A stretch of 64,000 nucleotides of DNA from Shinisaurus crocodilurus (taxonomy: Eukaryota > Chordata > Lepidosauria > Squamata > Shinisauridae): contig CM037880.1 of NCBI GenBank assembly GCA_021292165.1, positions 28,790,232 to 28,854,231 on the forward strand, given 5' to 3'. The position numbers and the translations under genes were made by a program. Within the stretch, counting starts at the first letter, position 1. The number at the start of each line of letters is the position of its first letter. The notes beneath the pieces are model-generated. The model saw only the letters and a list, made by a program, of their open reading frames with translations. It ran no database searches and had not been told where the DNA came from. Below are positions 57,990-64,000 of this stretch, one piece after another.

Positions 57990-58105
57990 ATCTGGTGCCC
58001 TTCAGATGTGGTGGACTACAAGTCCCATGAACCCTAGCCTGCATGGCCACCTATGGGAATTGTAGTGCAACACATCTGGAGGCTGCCAGGTTGGGGAAGG
58101 CTGTT
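57990..58105. mobile_element. Foldback MITE of the ccccaacctgg type
   Basis: tggtgcccttcagatgtggt paired with acacatctggaggctgccag; end ggttggggaaggctg. Confidence 0.55.
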
Positions 58106-58204
58106 TTACATCAACACGTTGGTCTCATCCTGTCTCCCCCAGTCTTAAGAACATAAGAAGAGAGGCCCTGCTGGGTCAGACCAAGGTCCTATCTGGCCCA
58201 GCAT

Positions 58205-58530
58205 TCTGGCTGAATTCAATTCTGGAGAAGCTCTTGGGGGCCATATTCTGGTGGTGGGCGGAGCCAAAGGCAAAGGGGGCGGGGCCAATCATGTAAAAGA
58301 TATGGCATATTGTAGCTTAAAGCTCTTACTGCCAGTAACTCAAGCCTTAGGAGAGGCATTTAAGCCTTTTAGAATGGGGGGGGGGGACTGCAGAAAAGCC
58401 GGGAAACTACCAAACAATTGGTGGCTGGGGCAAACGGGTGGGGACAGGCGAAGGTGGCACGGCCACCTAGGGAAACCCCAAAGGGCTGCATTTGGCCCCC
58501 GGGCCTGAGGTTCCCCACCCTTGCTATACG
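58205..58530. mobile_element. hAT-type element fragment
   Basis: Similar to 33844-34180 (aattctggagaagctcttgg, ggttccccacccttg end) but the left end is missing, apparently next to a LINE piece at 58145-58205. Confidence 0.6.
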
Positions 58531-58699
58531 TGGAGGTGTTTACGGCCTTCTTTTCTGGCACCTGCCAGATGTCACATGGCCTAGGTTCCAGGATCTTCTC
58601 TCCAGAGGGAAGGGGCAGAAGTTGCTGCAGACGGGCTCAGGGGACTTGCTGTGGGTGGTAAAGATGCCAGCCCGCAGGAAGAGCCCCTCTGATGATCTG

Positions 58700-58830
58700 C
58701 AGGGTCTTCAACTGACCCTTGTGTGAAGAAACGTCCGAGCTGCAGTCTACTGCTGAACTATTGAGAGGATGACCTTGAGTCCCAGTATTACGAGAGGGAG
58801 GAAAAACATCCCTCTCTCCACTTTCAGCAG
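58700..58830 (-). mobile_element. CR1/L2-like LINE fragment
   Basis: gaggatgaccttgagtccca and tattacgagagggaggaaaa, the internal part of the family seen at 43100-43190. Confidence 0.5.
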
Positions 58831-58980
58831 ATGCTTGGAGGGTGGCTAAGGAGAAGGGGCGGGGAACCTGTTTTCTCTCAAGGGCTGCATTCCCATTGGG
58901 GCAGTCTGCCAGAAGTGGGCAGGCCGGATCCAAAGGTGGGCGGGGCCAGCCCCTTTGCTCTTCCTCTTCCTGCTGCCCGC

Positions 58981-58984
<4 letters not shown>

Positions 58985-59019
<35 letters not shown>
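58985..59019. repeat. CT microsatellite
   Basis: Pure CT run of about 17 units, inside a hAT-like segment (58850-59105). Confidence 0.95.
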
Positions 59020-59021
<2 letters not shown>

Positions 59022-59239
59022 GCATCCCCTTCTCTTCCCCTCTTCCTTCTCACCCAGCAGGCTGCCAAGGGAGGGCAGTTGCTCTTGCCAGAGGTCTAAA
59101 CTGATGGCTTGCAGAGGGCCTTTGACATTAGCTGATGGTTGCAGGTTGCCCACTCCTGCCACGGAGGAGGCCCATGCGCACACCCTGCCGTCTCCCACGC
59201 ATTCGCTTGAGGCTGAGCTCAAAACTGTGGTGTCCCTGT

Positions 59240-59645
59240 GTGCATGGAAAGCGGAATATCGGTGGTCAGCATAAGATGTTTAAAGATGTTCTTAAGGCTA
59301 ATCTAAAAAAATGCAATATAAACATCGAAAACTGGGAAGCTCTGGCCCATGAACAGTCTAACTGGAGGTTGGCCTTTCACAAAGGTTCTATGGACTTTGA
59401 AGAAGCCCGAGTGCAAGGTGAAAGGGAGAAACGTGCTAAGCGAAAAGCACGTCAAACGAATTCTTTACAGGACCATCTTCCATCTGGTAACCTTGTGTCC
59501 TCACTGTGGGAAGCTGTGTGGATCTAGAATTGGCCTCCACAGTCACTACGGACCCATCGCTAGAGTCTACACATTTTTTTTTAGAATTTCCTCCTTTTAA
59601 AATTTTTCTTTTTGTAATTTTTTATCCTGGAAGACAATCTTACTC
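59240..59645 (+). mobile_element. LINE C-terminal coding fragment with zinc-finger motif
   Basis: Reads GGQHKMFKDVLKANLKKCNI and NIENWEALAHEQSNWR, then after a frameshift near 59490 the C-x2-C...H motif CPHCGKLCGSRIGLHSHYG. This resembles the C-terminus of some vertebrate LINE proteins; clade unassigned. Broken, not functional. Confidence 0.6.
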
Positions 59646-60404
59646 GGTCACGAGTGATCGCCTACTACTAACTAACTAGCACAGGCAATGCAATTTAAGC
59701 ATGCACAATGAGCAGGCTTTCAGACAAGGCTTTTATCATGCCATTGCCCTGTCTCATTCATGGCATTTTACAGGGCGGAGCGGTGTGTGTGTGTGTGTGT
59801 CCAGATGTCACCTGCCCATGTTTTTTCCACCACTTTTTTCCTTACTGCACGAAAATCCATTAAGAAAAAAAAAATGGATTGGCAGCACTGAATGTCCCCC
59901 CCCCCCCAAGTAGAAGCGCCTGAAGTCACACAGATGCTGCTTTTTACTCAGCCTAGCAAGACCACCAGGTTTTTTGGGGGGGCTTCTACCCACAAAAATT
60001 ATAGCAATTGGCCCAGTGGCCAAATTAAAAGGCTGGGCCATGGTGACAGCTTTCCTGGTTGGTTAGTGAGCCAAAGCTGGACGAGGCCCAAGGGACTGAC
60101 TTCTACTGGGTCATCTCTGCACACCACTACTGATTCCATCAGGTAAGCACAACAAGGATACCCGCTCCCTTGACTCCAGAAAACCAGGCAGAGCCATTGG
60201 CTTTGGCAGCAATGTCTGTGAAACGAGAGTAAGCGTGTGCATGTGAAAGTATCCACAGGTAGCAATAAGAATGTTTGCTCTCAGCACAACTGTGCTATTG
60301 GCCCCTCTGTGCCGTGAGGTGGTGTGCAGTGACAGGTTCACCTTGCCTGAAAGTGGCTTAAGGAGTGTGTCCCCTTTTCTCCTATGCTGGAGGAGGTGGA
60401 ACTG
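59646..60404. other. KIAA1217 intron, nothing recognised
   Basis: No named feature except homopolymer and short GT runs. Confidence 0.4.
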
Positions 60405-60680
60405 CTTTTAAGAACACAAGAAGAGCCCTGCTGGATCAGACCAAGGGTCCATCCAGTCCAGCATCCTGTTCACACAGTGGCTGCCCGGCTACCCACGGGA
60501 AACCCACAAGCAGGTCATGAGTGCAACAGCACCCTCCCGCCCATGTTCCCCAGCAACTGAAGTCCATAGGCATACTGCGTCCGATACTGGAGGTACCATA
60601 TAGCCATCAGGACTAGTAGCCACAGATAGCCATATCCTCCATGAATTTGTCCAGTCCCCCTTTAAAGCCACTTGCTGGCA
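60405..60680 (-). mobile_element. CR1/L2-like LINE 3' end
   Basis: agaacacaagaagagccctg, cagcatcctgttcacacagt, tgagtgcaacagcaccctcc to catgaatttgtccagtcccc. Same family as 61135-61560. Confidence 0.68.
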
Positions 60681-61134
60681 TGAAGAAGGAGGCTGCAATG
60701 TGAAAAGGACCTTGGGCTGCTGCTTAAGTGCCGGAGGACACTTTGGAGGAGGCCACCCTGTCCTGACTGGTTCACGGCCAGGCACAGAAAGAGAACACAG
60801 CCACCCACCGAGTCATTCAAGGGTGCCAAGAAACAGGCAGATGCTTATTCAAACCCGTCCTTCTCAGCGTTCAGCAGCAACAGGGACTTTGGCAGAGGAT
60901 TCCACTCTGCATATTGCGTCTCAGACAGTGCGTTATACTGAAGTGCATAACAAGGGAAGGTCTCCTGCCACCCTGCTTGCTGCTGTTCAGCCTGGAGGGG
61001 AGGGTGACACAGCGCCATTTGCTTGTATCTCGGCTCAGGAGGAAGAAGTAGAGCTGCATCATAAAGAGACTGGTCCCTTCCGGCTCAAGGTCTGTGCTAA
61101 GCACCAGGGAAGCCCACTGAGCTTGGGCTGGGCC

Positions 61135-61560
61135 GCAGGCCTCCTGCTGGATCAGGCCAGGGTCCATCTAGTCCAGCATTCTGTTCACACCGTGGCCAAC
61201 CAGCTGCCCACGGGATCCCACAAGCAGGACATGAGTGCAACAGCACCCTCCTGCCCATGTTCCCCAGCAACTGGTGTACATAGCCAATACTGCCTCTGAT
61301 ACTGAAGGAAGCACATAGCCAATCAGGACTAGTAGCCACTGATAGCCTCATCTTCCATGAATTTGTCCAATCTGCTTTTAAAGCCGTCCAGGCTGGCGTG
61401 GCCATCACTACGTCTTGTGGTAGCAAATGCCATGGTTTTAACTATGCGCTGTGTGAAGAAGTCCTTTTATCTGTCCTGAATCTCCCACCAATCAGCTTCA
61501 TGGGATGACCCCATTGGGTTCCAGTTCCAGTATTATGAGAGAGGGAGAAAACATCTCCCT
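61135..61560 (-). mobile_element. CR1/L2-like LINE 3' end
   Basis: The - strand encodes about LPQDVVMATPAW, followed by the 3' UTR block shared with 42790 and 60405. Frames are broken. Confidence 0.68.
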
Positions 61561-61739
61561 TGCGATGACACTTTTGCGATGAAACTTCAATCATTTTCAG
61601 CAGCATATCCCAAAGTCAGCTTGCATCAGATCACAAGGGGGAAGGATTCAGGTTTTTGGGGTCTTCAGTCCCCAACTTAGCTGAGTGCTGCCTGCTGCAT
61701 TCTGCCACCTCACTCGGCCACCCGGCCTTTACCTGCGTT

Positions 61740-61761
61740 GCTGCTGCTGCTGCTGCTGCTG
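61740..61761. repeat. CTG triplet repeat
   Basis: Seven CTG units in an intron; no coding evidence. Confidence 0.85.
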
Positions 61762-61985
61762 GAACGCTGCCGCCATTCTAAATGAGTTCTAACGCAGGCA
61801 TGAGATTTCCCACGCCTGGATGATTGCTTTCATTTTTCATTACAGCCCACAGAAAGTGCTTATTTCTTTTTGAAAAGAGGCCTCAGTGGAAATCGGTGCT
61901 TTTTGCTTCTTCTTCTTTTTAAAAAGTTTTTCATATTCACATACTTTGAGCTGCCGTGAATGGGGCAGCGCCAGCGGGCCACAGT

Positions 61986-62124
61986 TCATCCTTCCCCAAC
62001 CTGGTGCTCTCCAGGCGCACTGGACTGCAGCCACCATCATTCCCAGGTAGCATGGCCAATGGCTGGGGATGATGGGAGTCAGATCCCAGCACATCTGGAA
62101 GGGACCAGGTTGGGGAAGGCTGGA
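61986..62124. mobile_element. Foldback MITE of the ccccaacctgg type
   Basis: Ends ccttccccaacctggtg and ccaggttggggaaggc are inverted; interior gatgggagtc / catcatt pairing. Confidence 0.6.
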
Positions 62125-62127
62125 TTA

Positions 62128-62697
62128 GTGGGAGTGCCCAGGCTTTGTAGGCAGAAGGTCCCAGGTTCAATCCCCGGCAACTCCAGCCAAAAAGCATGGC
62201 TGACGCAAGTGCATTTTCCGCACCCTTTTGGCAGCTAAACGACTGATGCTACAATACTGGAAAGATAAAAGGTCTCCTCCTATAACACGATGGACTGAAG
62301 ACCTAAAGATGCTTTCAGTATCTGAGCGGACGACATACAGACACCACTCCAAAATGGAGAGATATACATGGATATTTGGTCTGCCTTTGTTGAAGCTTAT
62401 GTATAATTGATACATTCAAATTTATCCAGTTATATGGATATTTACCGTACTTATACATAATTCCTATTTTTTTCTTTTAAATTTTATTTAGATGTTGTCT
62501 TGTTTTGGTGAAATTCACAATAAAAAAAATAAATGGAAGGGGGGGGAACAACACCTCCAGCCAAAAAGAATCTCAGGAACCAGAGAAAGCCCCTTGCCCA
62601 AGCCCCTGGAGGGCCACCATCGGCCAGAGTGGCCAATCCTGGGCTAGACAAACCAGCCAACGGTCTCACTCAGCACAAGGCAGCTTCGTCTGTTATG
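62128..62697 (+). mobile_element. tRNA-derived SINE split by an L1 3' end
   Basis: SINE parts at 62128-62194 (B-box ggttcaatccc) and 62569-62697 (gggctagacaaaccagccaa, caaggcagcttcgtctgtta). They join across the L1 insertion and its target duplication. Confidence 0.8.
62195..62554 (+). mobile_element. L1 LINE 3' end, 5'-truncated, with 14-bp TSD
   Basis: Coding end reads AAKRLMLQYWKDKRSPPITR and continues to the stop near 62407, like the L1 ORF2p C-terminus. An AATAAAAAAA tail lies near 62519. The exact 14-bp duplication ctccagccaaaaag at 62181-62194 and 62555-62568 marks target-primed insertion. Confidence 0.82.
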
Positions 62698-64000
62698 AGC
62701 CCATAAACTAAACCAGCACATCAGTGGCATCATTTGGGCCTCACCAGTGATAAGACACCCTCTTTTTCCTTCCTTCCTTTTACCACCAATTTAAAACAAA
62801 GCATTGAATTTTAAATCTGGATGAAATTTTGTTTGAAGTACCTACCGACGTATTTTATCTGCACAAAATGCAAAATCGAGACTGGACTGACGTGGCTGCC
62901 CACCTCCCGCGCTTATGACTCCTCTCCTGTGCAGCACTGAAGGCACAGCTCTGCTGCAGTGCCTAGCCTTTTGCTTCACAAATTAAAAGTGACTTCTCAA
63001 ACAGGATTTGCTGTGCAGCTTGGAATTTTCCAATGGCTGAATTATCTAATTACCCTGCTTTTGTTGCCAAGTGCACAATTTCATGCTCTTGGGGGGGGGG
63101 GGGATTTATGTAGCAATCCAGAGCGAATGCATTGCTAATCAGTCAGTTTTATTATACTTCTGATACTGTCCTTAGGGAGGTCCATAGACCATTGACGAGT
63201 GCAGTGTTATTGATCTTCTCAGCCAATGACAAATCGGCTAAAGAAAGGTAAGGTGGGGCATTACTCTTGCTCCATCATAATTAATCTGTTACCTCGTAAA
63301 AGAGTACATTAAAGAAAAACTCTTTGAAGTTCAAAATATGAGGGAAACAGTCCCAGAGCAAAGAAGAGCCAACACTTTGTACTGTAATGAACACACCACC
63401 CAGTAAGAATACCTTTAGACCTTTTCCATAAATATTTACACACTCCCTTCGTTGCCGCTATGCCAAAGAACAGAATAAACTAATCTTCCTCTTGACGATT
63501 GTTTGTGGCTTAGGTCATAGAGACTGCATGTCCCAGGAAATCAGTTTCTGATTGCACACACATGTGCACTTTCTGGAACCAAAGTTGTGCACTAAGGAAG
63601 AGCCAAATCACACCTATATTATTAATATAAATGCTCTTCTTTCTGCACAAGGTAGGAGGGAAAAATTAACAAATCTACTAGTTGTGTTGGGTTGCTCCAC
63701 CAACACTGGTGCCTCCGAGGAACAGAAAGACCTGATGAGCTCATTCTGGCAGGCTGCAAGCGCAGGAGGAGTGGTGTTTGATTCTCTCTTTTCCTCCCTG
63801 GACTGTGTTGTTGTTGTTGTTGTTGTTGTTTTTAACAAATTCCCACCCACTGGCTTCAGTGGAAGGAAATTAACCTATACCAGCTCCAGGGCTGGCTGGC
63901 AGTGGCATAGATCTGCTTCTCTCTCTCTTTTTTAAGACTCTGAAAGGTATCATTGTACACAACATATGGCACTGGCTACCTCTCAACTTTCATGTTTGTG
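62698..64000. other. KIAA1217 intron, nothing recognised
   Basis: A run of about 13 G lies near 63091 and a GTT triplet repeat at 63805-63830. No exon found in 1.3 kb. Confidence 0.45.

Overview
This is vertebrate nuclear DNA, almost certainly from a squamate reptile (lizard or snake). The genes have many small exons with GT-AG introns. The intervening DNA is full of squamate-type repeats: Sauria-type tRNA SINEs, a second tRNA SINE family, 5S-rRNA-derived SINEs with CR1-like tails, CR1, L2-like and L1 LINE pieces, and many small hAT-type elements with 8-bp target duplications. The species cannot be fixed from the sequence. There is no prokaryotic, plasmid or viral content.

Two protein-coding genes face each other tail to tail. 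On the + strand, bases 2750-13160 hold the last ten coding exons of ARHGAP21, a Rho-family GTPase-activating protein: the whole RhoGAP domain and the long C-terminal tail, about 860 residues. On the - strand, bases 57234 down to 25547 hold the last ten coding exons of KIAA1217 (SKT, sickle tail homologue), about 1207 residues including coiled-coil segments, a proline-rich segment and an acidic stretch. The N-terminal parts of both genes lie outside the window. As I recall, the same two genes are convergent neighbours on human chromosome 10p12. Exon phases join correctly throughout KIAA1217. In ARHGAP21 they join correctly except for two single-base insertions (near 3274 and near 11960), which look like assembly indels.

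Region by region: 1-14.0 kb, ARHGAP21 3' half and 3' UTR. 14.0-24.4 kb, gene-free gap with L2-like pieces, a 5'-truncated CR1 with an uninterrupted 672-codon reverse-transcriptase frame (17287-19400), and another reverse-transcriptase fragment split by a SINE. 24.4-25.5 kb, KIAA1217 3' UTR. 25.5-57.2 kb, KIAA1217 exons in repeat-rich introns, including a nest of inverted repeats at 38.3-40.1 kb and a 200-bp hairpin at 48.0-48.2 kb. 57.2-64 kb, KIAA1217 intron dense in LINE/SINE debris.

The two genes are not known to act in one pathway; both proteins are cytoskeleton- and junction-associated. I found no new multi-gene system. The most distinctive signals are the nested and palindromic transposable elements and the two ARHGAP21 frameshifts.
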